Shown: positions 23,201 through 33,489 of the stretch, piece after piece
Layout of the letters: the number at the start of each line of letters is the position of its first letter
Numbering within the stretch: the first letter of the stretch is position 1
DNA from: Paramarasmius palmivorus
Lineage: Eukaryota > Basidiomycota > Agaricomycetes > Agaricales > Marasmiaceae
Assembly (NCBI GenBank): GCA_037176845.1
Contig: JAYKXP010000064.1
Location: 186,001 to 250,000 of the forward strand
Direction of reading: 5' to 3'
DNA length: 64,000 bases
The notes under the pieces: model-generated
What the model was told of the DNA's origin: nothing
Databases searched by the model: none
The model's input: only the letters and a program-made list of their open reading frames with translations
Made by a program: the position numbers and the translations under genes

Positions 23201-26200
23201 CCATCGTTCTCGGTACTTTCTAGCATAGTCATCAATTGCACGTCGACGAGTTCGGCGTAATTCATCATTGGCTTGTTTGAGAGCAGGATCTCGTCGTTGT
23301 AACTGTAAAATTCTCAGTGCTAAAAGTTCGGTGTGAGTACGCACTTTGTCCCAGTCCAAAGTTTGCCATGTTGTTTCTTCAACGTCAAAAGAGAACACTG
23401 GATGAACTCCATACAGTAAATAGTAAGGAGAAAATCCAGTCGCTCGGGAAACAGTAACTCTAGAAGCAAATAAGGCAGGCTGCAGATACTTTGGCCACGT
23501 ACCTTTTGCGTCTCCGGTACACTTGAAAATAGCATCGACGAGTGGTTGATGTCCACGTTCGATTGGAGCATTTCCCTCAGGATGATACGGCGAAGAGATG
23601 ATGATAGTGCAATTGTATTGAGTTTTGAGAAGCTGTCGCACTTCCTTCTTGAACTCGGAACCTCCATCAATGGTAATGAACGGTATGCATGCGAACCTGC
23701 ATATAAGATTCTCATAGATGAAAGTAGCAACTAATTTAGAAGTGAGACGTTTAAGGGACTTAGCTTCCTGCCATCAAATCGTTGGTTCGATAGCATGAAC
23801 AATATATTCAGCGCCGCCTTGTCCAACAGGCATGTGAATGCAGTCGAGATGAAAATGTCGGAGAAGAGGAGCTTGCCATGATTCGTTGTATGGTAGGATT
23901 GGAATGGATTTGATAGCCTTTTGACATTCGATGCAAGAGCGTATGAAGTACTGAACGTGTCGATATTGATTGGGCCAATAAAAGCGATCAGCAAGGTTCT
24001 TGTAAACTGCATCTCGTCCTTTGTGTCCGACTTCGTTGTGAGCTTGGGCCATGAGAGATCCTCGACGTGAATGATTGATGACAACCAATCTAGGTAAACG
24101 AGTTGAATTCTTCCGGGGTGCAAGCCAAATCCTATCATGTTGGTAGAAGAACTTGTTCGTCTTGCGTTCCCATCGTAATCTATCATAGTTAGTCTTACAC
24201 CATGATGGATACTCACCTTGAGTCAAATACTGCTGTAACTGTGACCAGAATTCGTCGGAGTCTTCATCAATGAAACGTTGCAACACCTCTTCTGCAGGAA
24301 GAGGGGTGTTTTGAGTTAAGACCTCGTATACTGTGAAAGGTAGTGTAGTCAATTCATCTCCAAAAAGAAACAAATCACTTAGCTCATATGAATGCTTGAA
24401 ATCCAAATCAGGTAGGTGTCTCTGAGCGTAACCACCTTGTGTTCGAAGTGCAGAGAGATTGATCAATGAATTGTAAAGACCTTCTGAAGCGTAGGGAAAA
24501 GGTGTATCAGTGATAGATAGTGTGAGAGCGTCTGAGGAATGAAATGGAAAGGTCAGGTTGAACTCTTGCTGAAGTTGAGTCGTTGAATGTCGAAGGATAT
24601 ATGAGTCAAAAAGGTAGCGCATAACAGAAGAGAGTGATGAATCTGTTGGGACAAGTTCAGCGGAATGATAGATGGAATTAAGGTACGCATCAAGAAACTG
24701 TTCAGGATCTCCCGGTTCTTCGTCCAGAATGTCCTCTGGTGCTGGCGGTCTTCTAGATAATCCATCCTCTGCCTTGAAGGATGTTGATGGTATGTGACGT
24801 GTTTCAAAATCAAAGAGACGGATCCAGCTAATCCAACGTAAAATCGGTGCATTGGGGACGTCATCAAAGTTCCTAAGCATTTGAGTGAGCGAAATGGCAT
24901 CAAAAGCTAAACAAAAATGTACTCCCCAAACTCGATGACGAACCGCTTTTAATGCTTGGAATACACCATAGACCTCGGTCTTCGGCTGACCATAGTTCTG
25001 CTCTCGTTCATTGAAGGTGCACGAACCATATAAAGCAGGATGCTTCTTGCCATCTCGAATCTGGGATAAAGTCCATCCAGCTCCCATCCAACTTGAGTCG
25101 ACTCCTAGAATGATAAGATTCTCATCAGATTCTCGGGGAGGAAGTTTAATGAGGATAGCAGCATGATAATCGATCCTGATGAGAACAGGTGCTCTTGTGA
25201 CACGATGTTTGAGTTCTTCAAAAGCTTCCACAGCTTGACTAGTTATCTCAAAGGGAACATTAGTATGATGCGTCAAGAGAGTAAGAGGCTTAGCAATCAA
25301 AGCAAATCCTTTAATCCATCGTCGTCCAACTCCAGCAATGCCGAGGAATCCTAAAACTTCGGTGATAGACTTTGGTAATGGCCAGTTCAGAACCTTTCGT
25401 ACTGTACTAGGGGAAATCTTCCATCCTCCTAGACAGACGACAGAACCTACAATCTGAAGTTCAATAGCAAAGAGTATAGCTTTAATACCTGACGCTGTGA
25501 TACCAGCCATAATAAGAGCTCCAAGTAGTCGATCCAAGTTGATGATATACTCCCAGACAAACCGCTGAATAAGTTGATTCTCTGGAATAGGTTTTTCATT
25601 GTAGCGGGTGTTAGGTCCTCGAGTGGCACAGTCATTAATGAAATTATCTGCAATATCATCAACTTACTTAAGGCTGTGACATACGCACTGTTGAAACTCT
25701 TGGACCGAGTTAGTGTATCCTTGAACCAAAGTTGTTTGCTGGTGTGGACCTATTGGAATATGAAAAGCTTGAAGAGGTCGTGATTCAGGAGCGACTATTC
25801 GCGCATCAAAACCAGAAAACAAGTAACCAAGAAATGCTTCAGCAAAATCGTTCACATTAGGAGGTAAGGAAGAATCCCGAATTGTCACCGCGTTCAGTTC
25901 CTGAAGGTCAATGACTATTCGGATACCGTTCTTCTTCTGTACCGCAAACAAAGCAGATCGATAACTTGAAGTGGTGTGTTCGAAGCATCCTTCTCGTTCT
26001 TGGTTGCGGATCTCTTCAATGACGAGTGGTTCGATGGCTAAGGGTAAACGAATCGGAGGTTTCTGCCAAGGAATATGTTCAATAGTAGGAATGCGGTAGT
26101 CGGGAAAATACTCTGGTAGGAAGATTCCTTTCTCGGAATAGTCGAAAGCGAAAGCCTTCTCTCGTTGAACCACAACATAGGCCAAAAGATCGATCTCGGT

Positions 26201-29200
26201 AGGTGATAGTATGCCAGGTTCTATGCGTTTAAGCATAGCTTCGAGTCGGTCCAAAGTGACACGTTGGCCAAACTGAAGAGTGCGATAGGGTTGCGGATGA
26301 GATGGTAAGGAAGTAGGAATAGCAGTAGGAATCTCGGTAAATTGTTGTGCAATCGGGTCAGGCATAAAGGTTGGTACAGGTCGAACTTTGCGGTGAACAG
26401 GCTTGTATTTGCGTTTGGGAAGTCCAGTAGGTGCAGTACCTGTGAGTGAAGTAAAATCAGTGCGTTGAAGAGCTCGGTCAACCCATGGTGAAGATGGAAT
26501 AGTAAAGGGATTAGCCCCTGAGGCAGAAATATATGAATAAATAAGCGAATCAAATGATTCAGGAGGGTATACGGAAGATAGTAAATTGAAATCAGAGAAC
26601 TCATCGTTGCCCATCATGGCTTCTAAAGATCTTCCTACAGTTGCTGAAGCCGATTGGAAGACCATATTGTTCGACTTCACACCTAAAAATCCTCCTCTTC
26701 CTCGAAACGAGTTTCAGAGTTATTATTGAAGGTTGGATGAATCGAAGTTGTGTTGCGATCATTTCCCGGGTCAGCAATAGTGATTCCAAGAGTGGGTTCT
26801 TCACGTCAATCGCCAGTTTGCCAAAGGACCAAAAACACTCGTCCAGAACGGTGATAGTCAATGCGAGCTGCATACCACTGGAAGAAAGGTTGACCTAGAA
26901 TGATGTCAGGCTTGCCAATGCTGAACCTGGAAATAAAGACGTGAGCAGGAAAGTCATAACCGCCAATAGAAATGGGAACGTCGGAACATAAGCCTTTGAG
27001 ACGCTCTGCCTCGCCATGAATCCCCTTCAAGGACCAATTCATGCCCTGGAAATCGATTGGACATTTAGTAATCTCAGCGAAATGCTCGCCCGCAATATTC
27101 AATTCTGAACCTGTATCACACATCGCTTTGATGCATTGACCATTGACCTCGATTTTAAGATAACCGCAAGTCATAGCCATATACTTCTTTGTTGGAATAG
27201 CCACCGCTTTGGCAGCGTAAAACACAAAGAAGCGTTCGAGCTCCTTCGGATCAGGATTTCCAACCTGAAGGCGCTCGGGAACAGTATAAGAAGAACACTC
27301 ATCGAAGTTCATATAGTCCACTACGTCTCCTTTTGAATTAATCCACTTGGTATTGGAGTATTCGGCCGCTTTTGTCTCGTAAGTTCGTTTTGTGCGAGTA
27401 AGGTTGTTGAACGTCCGTTGAAGTGCTGGATTACCACTGAGAATTTGACGGAATGTGACGTTGAGTTGAGTATTGAGTACCTGTTCAGTAAGAGATTGAA
27501 CGTCAGCCATGTCTTGAATATCAGAGGTAAAATGATACTGAGGGCCCGAAGGCTGTTTCTTGTCCTTTGATGAATCCTTCATTTCGACATCGTCGTTACC
27601 CTTAGGTTTCTTCGAGGGAAGAGACTGCTTCCATCCATCTTCCCGATTAATTGGGTTCTGAGGTGGAGGAATATCAACTGGTTTCGGGGTTGACGATGAT
27701 GGGACAGAAGGAACAGTCTGAGGCGGTGTAACCTTGATATCAGGAACAGGATTGGGCTCCTTAGTCTTCTCCTTTCCAGTCGGACGCTTGTGAGGATCGA
27801 AGCGATTTGAGGTATCCTTTCCGGACCGCAAGGCAGGTTCGGCTTCGAAGTCCGAATGTTCGACAGGGTAAACGGCAAAAGCTTGCTCGCTTCCAACACC
27901 ATAAGATCCCCAAGAAAATTCAGCACAGTTTGTTGATGTCATATGAGGTGGTGTATCGCGTTGACCACTAGTACCAGCTTTGAGACTCTTGATAGCTTGA
28001 GATACTCCACCTTTAGCACCAGGTGCTACCCAAGGCAGCTCTGCACCGTTAGGCATAACATAGCGACGACGACCATTATCGTCTATCTTTGACTTGATAT
28101 CACCAGATTCCAAGAGTTTAGTCGTCTCAGGGCATTTAGCAACACCAAGAGGATGGTCCAAGTCGACACCTGATGTCTTACCACACATCATGCATCGTCC
28201 ATTGTTCGTTCGAGCGATAGGCTGAGTTGAAGAGGACCTAGGAGGCGTGGTTACGTTTGAATTACCACCAGAAGCAAGCCCGAGCAAAGTTTGTTGAAGC
28301 TGAAGATGATTGAGCTTGAGATCCTCCAAAGCCTTAGTGATAGCGTCAAGATCAGTGGTAGGACGAACATGAGAAGGTGTCGAAACATTAGATCCACCAG
28401 AAGATGGCTGCGCAGTAGTAGGTCCCGAAGAAATGACCGGAGATTGCTCGCGAACTTCTCCAAAGATACGGTTACCTTTATCGTCAAACTTTGTACCTGT
28501 AATCTCTGCAAGAGGAGGAGCCTTGTAGAAAGGACTCTGTGGGTTGAATCGTCGCCTAAGAATAGCATACGATGTTTCGATAGTCGGAGGGTTGTCCACA
28601 GTTTGATTAGGTTCAGGTAGTCGTTCGATAAACCACTGTTGGTAAGCATAAGGTATACCTTGTTGGAACTTGACTTGTGCAATCTTCTCAGTGATATCGT
28701 TGTTCTTGAGCAACGGCCCTGCAATAGCATGGAAATCAGTGAAATATCTGGCAACGTCAGCTTCGGAATGGAAGGAACACTCAGCAGCATTCTTGGCACA
28801 AAACTCGTCTAGTGTACGAGCTGTTACACGTTTCTTGATATCAGTATGACCATAGCTGTTAATCAAGACTTCAGTAGCCTTGGCCCAAGTCCTATCCGTC
28901 TTGTCTGAGTCGAAAGCAGGCAAAAAGCAAATCTTCTCCTTGACGCGATCCGAGCAGTACATGTAGAGATAGTCGACCTTCTCATTATCGTCGGTGAGAG
29001 CAGCATTCTTGCACATAATGTCGACACGCTTGATGAAATCCGAAGGATACAAACCATCAAAGTGGGGAGCATCCTTGGTTCCAGGGGCTGGCATATGAGC
29101 AGCCATACGATTGAGCATAACTCCGGGATTCCCGGCTGGTCCTGCGCCACCAGACATTCTAGATAAATGATAAGCGAGTAACTGTTCAAGGAAAAGTTGA

Positions 29201-31710
29201 AAAGCACTTAGCTGCGAAATGACGGATTGTCAACAGAGAATGTAGCGGTATACAACCTGCTACTAAATATCTGCAGTATAAAACTAACAGAGATAGGAGA
29301 GAACCACGGTATAGAACCTGTAGTTCGAGGATAAGGGTGCAGTGAAGTAGTAGCTGAGAATTCTCTGTAAAGAAATCAACAGCGTAAAGAAATGTTCAAA
29401 AATATAACACTTAGCTTCCACGGATAACCTGTTCCCCACGTTGGCCACCACTATGGGAGAGAAGGTAGTTACGCAGAAGGAAAGGGACGGAACAAGGTCG
29501 GGGAGATGATGGTGGTTGAAGGAAGAGAAGTTGATGCCGGAATTTGATGCGGAAAATGTTTGACAAGTAAACGGATTGAACGCGGAGCCTCGGAGATAAT
29601 GGGCGCTAAGCGTTCAACAGTGTTGACCAGGATTACCAAAAATGGTAACACGGTCCGCTCTCAAGACCTGATTGCCGAATATGGAAGGTACGAGTTGTTG
29701 GGACGTCGAACTTGTTGGAATTAGGGCAGAGCCTTCCCGTAGGAATATCCCTAAGATAAAGCTGTTAGTAGACACTAGTATATCTCTAGTATATAGGAAA
29801 ATACTTAGCTAAGAGAAAGCTTGACTCTCCGAAGTGCGATTAAGGTAATTGCAAAGGGTACGTTGTGTTTGATACCTAACTCAAGTATCAGTTACAAAAC
29901 GGTAAGTACTCACTCACTATGATTCTGACGCTTGTCAGAAGGTCTCTTGACAGTTATCACTCGAAGATGATGGGGGAAAGAGAAAAGATGAATTGATACG
30001 ATAAACTTGGCCAGTCCGTCTTATAAGACGATCATACAAAGCCCAGAACAACATAAAGTCAACAAAATAAAATAGAAACAGTCAAACGCAGACCAGTATC
30101 TAAGAGACCATGCACGTAGCAAATTGGTGACATCTGCTAACATCTCAACTCGATCAGGTACGTCGTTCACTTCCCACACTGAGCACCAACTAACCATAGC
30201 ACATAATTTTAAGACGTAGGGTGTTGCCTGGCTCAACCCCCATGTGCGTAGGCTTCGCTGATAGTCGAGTGAACTTCGTCCATCTTGAGTGATCCGCTCG
30301 CTTCTGTCGTAAGTAGAGAAAAATAGACTGATCAGTAACAAAGTAAATGAAATAAAGGAGACGTATCATAGTAATGAAACTTGTTTCTTGATAGGAAATG
30401 AACTGAGGCAGGGGTAATTGTCCAATTTTATCGTTTGAGAATAAAAACGTTGACATATCGAATAGGAGTGACAGGATCAAAATGTGAAGCTTGTGCGTCC
30501 GTGCGTGTATGATGGCGCGTGATTAGGGTGTGATGATGAGTTGGAAAGGTACGCAAAGCGTTCCTTCCACATCGGTCGTATGGTTCTTCGACTCACATAA
30601 TAGCGACAATGGTCTTATATTTCCGGCCAATGGGTCGGCCCATCTCCTTATGTGCCTGTCGGCTGATCCACCATATTCCCCCAGCTACTTGGTCATCAGC
30701 TCGGAAAACTACGTGATGAATCAAAGCCACTTGCCTGTCATCAACGTAATAATAGAGTTGACAATAACACTGGCAATAGAGTAGCCAAGCCTCAAAGTGT
30801 TGGCGTTATGGACCAAGACTATATTCGAGTCATGGGTCATATCACTTATTCCAATACTCAACATGATGTAACTGACGAGCCCTAATACTATCAACAATCA
30901 TTAAATTTCTTTTCATGAATGATAGAAAAACGCTCACTATTTGTGCCGAGTGATATAAATATCAGGGGGAAGGCTACACGCTTTCTTGAGCCCCAGATGA
31001 TCCAACATCGATGAATCTAACGCTACCATAATGTAGTTGATCAGGGTGCCGAGTGGAAGTGAACAGCTTACAAGCATGGTATCTGCGACAATGCTAGAAA
31101 AGTACAGTTCACAATTAGTATTATCGTGACACACAGCCGGTCCGGGGACTCTGAGTATGACCGTACTGACTTTATCATATTTGACCCAATATTCACAAAC
31201 GTGCTAACCAGGAAATAAAGTATTAGACACTATCCTAGATCTGCAATAGGATGCTCACAAAGCAACCGTCTTCGGTGTACTTCCATGCAGGTACCGGAGT
31301 AGTTCGTCATACGCCTTTGTGCGGACAGCCTCGAAATATATCCGTTGTTGCTGGATCATCCACCAGCCTTCAAAAGCATTCGTAATGGTAACCAGAATGA
31401 AGAGAGTCACTGTCCAACCGAGGTAAACCATTCTCTGAGGACGTTCTTTGTGCCGCTTGCAGAGAATCTTGACACTTATACCGAAGAGTAGGATGTAGAA
31501 GCCTGTCCAAGCAGAATGATCAGTGGTAGAGACTAGTATAGGATAAACATAGCTTACCATAAACGACGAACATGGCCTAAACTTGGTGTGAGGACGAGAC
31601 TGCATGCAGAAAGAGCGAGGGGCCGCACTTACCGACAAAGTACCGTTGACATTAGAAAGAACTGATTCAGCTGTCAGAAATGTCGAAGCAATTTCTTCGG
31701 CGGATGACAT
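20253..31710 (-). CDS. Multi-pass membrane protein, family F, copy F2 (intron holds a retrotransposon)
   Basis: Paralogue of F1 and F3. It starts at the ATG at 31710 (MSSAEEIASTFLTAESV). The 19-nt microexon is 31558-31576, then YLGWTVTLFILVTITNAF (about 31430-31380), SIVADTML (about 31085), HRCWIIWGSRKRVAFPL (about 31010-30965), TLRLGYSIASVIVNSII (about 30790-30740), GGIWWISRQAHKEMG (about 30680-30640) and YKTIVAIM, ending at the donor GTGAGT at 30596. The next exon begins at 20670 (LESGVLYPLAVIVQVVIGY), then GIAPTLIIVRA and a stop at 20253-20255. The intron 20671-30596 is 9926 nt because it contains the gypsy element, same strand. The matching intron in F3 is 58 nt. All exons read open, so the protein would be intact if the giant intron is removed. 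One intron uses a GC donor (CAG|GCAAGT, about 30738). Confidence 0.75.
20708..21618 (-). repeat. 3' LTR (element orientation)
   Basis: 911 bp, begins TATGGGAGAGAAGG on the plus strand and ends AAGGAGAC. I compared it block by block with 29452-30362 and saw no difference. Confidence 0.93.
21722..22660 (-). CDS. Retrotransposon ORF3, unknown function
   Basis: A 312-codon uninterrupted frame between the end of integrase and the 3' LTR. It begins MISSTLFHSYFERL; the better start may be the second Met (MTSGYPTLP, about 22609). It is rich in Tyr, Trp, Phe and Pro, with a WWWW run near residue 250 and an NWWIPDGELYAEFFHRYIP end. I see no signal peptide or transmembrane segment, no cysteine framework and no chromodomain signature, so I do not call it an envelope gene. 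It is striking that this frame is intact while gag-pol has three stops. It could be a captured host sequence or a lineage-specific accessory protein. Confidence 0.6.
   Translation of the reverse strand: MISSTLFHSYFERLCVNMTSGYPTLPVSQAAITNTACYSFLQQGDFSFLSNTFHLPLDDFQGRVARRLWDVNGRPNYEDNRYFITPFYVTRLHNFTIQTSQHLAPSYEMYSGIFDSVHNFETWVRTGSKTCRVGFPYHGYKKLTFSIPYHYEHPTEFSYLRNSTPIIINAYVWRRDEMLTWPEIQEYFRTQSIPIRYRTNKEPWTPRQFLSYTAPFKPFGPFAKYLTHKSTGLEVFMDNPSSLYEQIVAKWWWWDDLRERWSLPTQEFHKLVQQEMNWWIPDGELYAEFFHRYIPRDFDQTLDNLKTLYYSP
22823..26680 (-). pseudogene. Retrotransposon pol: reverse transcriptase, RNase H, integrase
   Basis: One continuous reading frame broken only by TAA at 25664-25666 and TGA at 23774-23776; there is no internal frameshift. 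RT fingers and palm: IVIDLQELNAVTIRD (about 25910) and FSGFDARIV (about 25820). The active-site box reads NFINDCATRGP (about 25645-25613), where gypsy elements usually have F/Y-x-D-D, so the first Asp is Asn. RNase H: LGVDSSWMGAG (about 25100) with TEVYGVFQAL. Integrase zinc finger H-H-C-C about 24090-23935 (SCIECQ), then HLDCIHM, TIDGGSEF and PIERGH for the D, D and E residues. The C-terminal tail is VGMYVWLRE...GPYIIHEK. The first stop falls just before the RT active site and the second between integrase D1 and D2. Confidence 0.9.
26683..29157 (-). pseudogene. Retrotransposon gag-protease
   Basis: The frame from ATG 29157 (MSGGAGPAGNPGVML) runs to TGA at 26806-26808. The same frame then continues to a TAG at 26683-26685, so the first stop is probably a mutation. 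The capsid-like part is about residues 40-190. A degenerate zinc knuckle (CMMCGK..DLDHPLGVAKC) lies about residue 320. A Pro/Ser/Lys-rich linker follows, then a retropepsin motif CDTGSELNIAGE about residue 683 with IILGQPFF as the flap-distal ILG. pol lies one base back in the minus-one frame and a run of five T (26685-26689) overlaps the gag stop, a plausible slippage point. Confidence 0.88.
29434..29450 (-). promoter_or_regulatory. Candidate primer-binding site
   Basis: The minus strand reads TGGTGGCCAACGTGGGG one base after the 5' LTR. TGG pairs with a tRNA CCA end and the next eight bases could pair with an acceptor stem. I could not assign the tRNA. Confidence 0.6.
29452..30362 (-). repeat. 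5' LTR (element orientation)
   Basis: Identical by eye to 20708-21618 at a fixed offset of 8744. Being upstream of gag, it would carry the element promoter, directed the same way as the host gene F2. Confidence 0.93.
30363..30569. other. 207-bp sequence between the 5' LTR and the F2 intron remnant
   Basis: This stretch is absent from the homologous intron in F3 and from the 3' LTR edge. It ends where a second copy of CATCGGT (30570-30576) resumes the intron; the first copy is at 20702-20708. It therefore appears to have arrived with, or beside, the retrotransposon. No gene is seen. Confidence 0.55.
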
Positions 31711-31839
31711 TGGGCTATTGCTGGAGGAAGAAATAGTAAACAAACACTGTTGAAACACTAGCTTGAGCAGATATCTACTGTTATACCCCATGGAAGGACC
31801 GTGAGATGATCTATGGTGTTTCAAAGCAATCATGGCGTT

Positions 31840-33480
31840 ATATTAGGGTTTCCATCTACACTCCAGGGGGATTTGAGAGAAGTGTACCTTAACATGTATC
31901 GAATTAGCATCCCCTTCAGGATCAGGCAAATCAGGAAGAGGATCAATGGACGTTGAAACCCGTTAACTCACCGTGATAGTACCGAAAAGGCTATCCCGTC
32001 AGCAATGGATCTCATAATACTCATCGCGGCATTACATAGCACCTCACAGCACCAGGGCAGTTCCACCCCGAAGGACTCGCCGCTCGCGAAAGTAGCGTAA
32101 AATACGGTTCCAAAGAACCCAGCACAGGAAACTTGAACTTGAAATAGCCAGCCGCTGACAGACCTGAAAGAAAGCTGTGGGATTGGCAAAGACAACAAAG
32201 TGAGCATAAGAGGTTCAAATACGCCTCACCCAAAGAACGAAAGTCATCTGTACTGAGAATAGAGTAGATGATTAATAATGGGTAGTCCGAAGAAGAACCA
32301 GAGCTTACCGACGACTCGGTATACCCGTGCAGCTTCTGTGAAGAGCTATTTACCGTGCAGACCACGCAAGCAATAAAAAGCGAACCACCGCCTTGCACTG
32401 ACTCCTTTGATATAATGTGCAATTAAAGAATGATTGAAGAAGAGGGCCCGTTTACTCGTATCTTCTTCGTCAATGCATTGTTCACAAGTCTATCCTGTTG
32501 GCAACTACGGCACGCTGAGACTATCATCGACAGACACCGGTATGCCGAGGATTAGAGCGACCAAAAACAGATTCCCGCGTTGTAGTTTCCGTTGGAAGGT
32601 GTGGTGTATGAAGTGATTGACCGCATCGGACCTAAGTACCTAACTAGAGGTGGTGATTCGATCATTGCGTGAAAATGAGAATCAACATCAGTAACTAAGT
32701 GAAACCATACATCTGATTTGGGGTCCTGGAGTTGCTCAGCAGCTGGGAAACTTGAAAGGTACTTTGTCCATTATGCTTTCATCATCCGGGTAGGAGAGAA
32801 ACAATGGCGGCTACTTGTGAACGTCATGGTATAGAATTGACCTACCCTAAACTTGAAATTCCCACGTGCAACTTGAAAATGTGGCTGCACTTCTCGCTTC
32901 TTCACCCTTTGACTCTTTCTCAAATCCTCTGCTCGTAGAGTCTTGGTCCTTAATTTATGAACTCATAGAAACTGGGTACTGGACGACGGCATTGGAGTCT
33001 CGGGATTGAGTCCTTTTCCGGTGTGTGTTTATGGTCTCGATTTGGCATTGACATTTCGCTAGACAGGATACCGTGAAGACCGAGTTTCACTTTCGAGCTC
33101 TGAGAACGATGGATCGTCGACACCTGCGCCATGCTACTACGAGTGCGACGGGGCGGTCCTGTATATCCTGTGACTAGAGCTGCTGGTGAACACCGCCTTG
33201 TTACTTCGCCATATACGACAACTAATTTCCCGTACCGTGCTTGCATTTTCTACCTTAGAAACTCGATGCCCGCAGAGTTATTTTGAGAGTGCTATGCGTT
33301 CCGCATTGCTAATATACCTAGTTGATTATCTTTTGATAGATCCATCCTCGTACCGTGCCCAAAGACGATAATTTGCGCTGTTACGATCCACGATTTCTCG
33401 ACGCTGAGGAATTTCGTTGGTGAGCCGCTATCTTCCTTATCTTTCCCTTTGACGGTGTGATTTATATATCATATCTGATG
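31840..33480. repeat. Duplicated segment (copy b), holding the empty site of the TIR element
   Basis: From about 32690 to 33480 this is collinear with 3390-3616 joined to 5124-5900, with TTCTTCACC once at 32898-32906. The part at 31840-32000 matches the areas upstream of F1 and F3. A minus-strand frame at 32021-32422 has hydrophobic stretches and may be a membrane-gene relic, but I cannot assign its exons. Confidence 0.68.
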
Positions 33481-33489
33481 CCCAGACTG

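Larger units (their letters stand above)
20708..30362 (-). mobile_element. Ty3/gypsy-type LTR retrotransposon
   Basis: Two direct copies of a 911-bp sequence (20708-21618 and 29452-30362, constant offset 8744) flank an internal region. In minus-strand order this holds a primer-binding site, gag-protease, reverse transcriptase-RNase H, integrase and an extra open frame. Protease, RT, RNase H, integrase order is diagnostic of Ty3/gypsy. The LTR copies read as identical, so the insertion is recent. gag-pol nevertheless carries three in-frame stops (TGA 26806-26808, TAA 25664-25666, TGA 23774-23776) and Asn replaces the first Asp of the catalytic pair. It is therefore not autonomous as written. 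It lies within an intron of F2 in the same orientation. Possible target repeats are GTAT at 20707 and 30363, or CATCGGT at 20702 and 30570. Confidence 0.93.

Noticed and set aside
25645..25664. A 20-nt GTAAGT...GCAG intron at the pol stop
   Set aside because: It has splice-like ends but is far below the roughly 48-60 nt of other introns here, and removal does not restore a frame.
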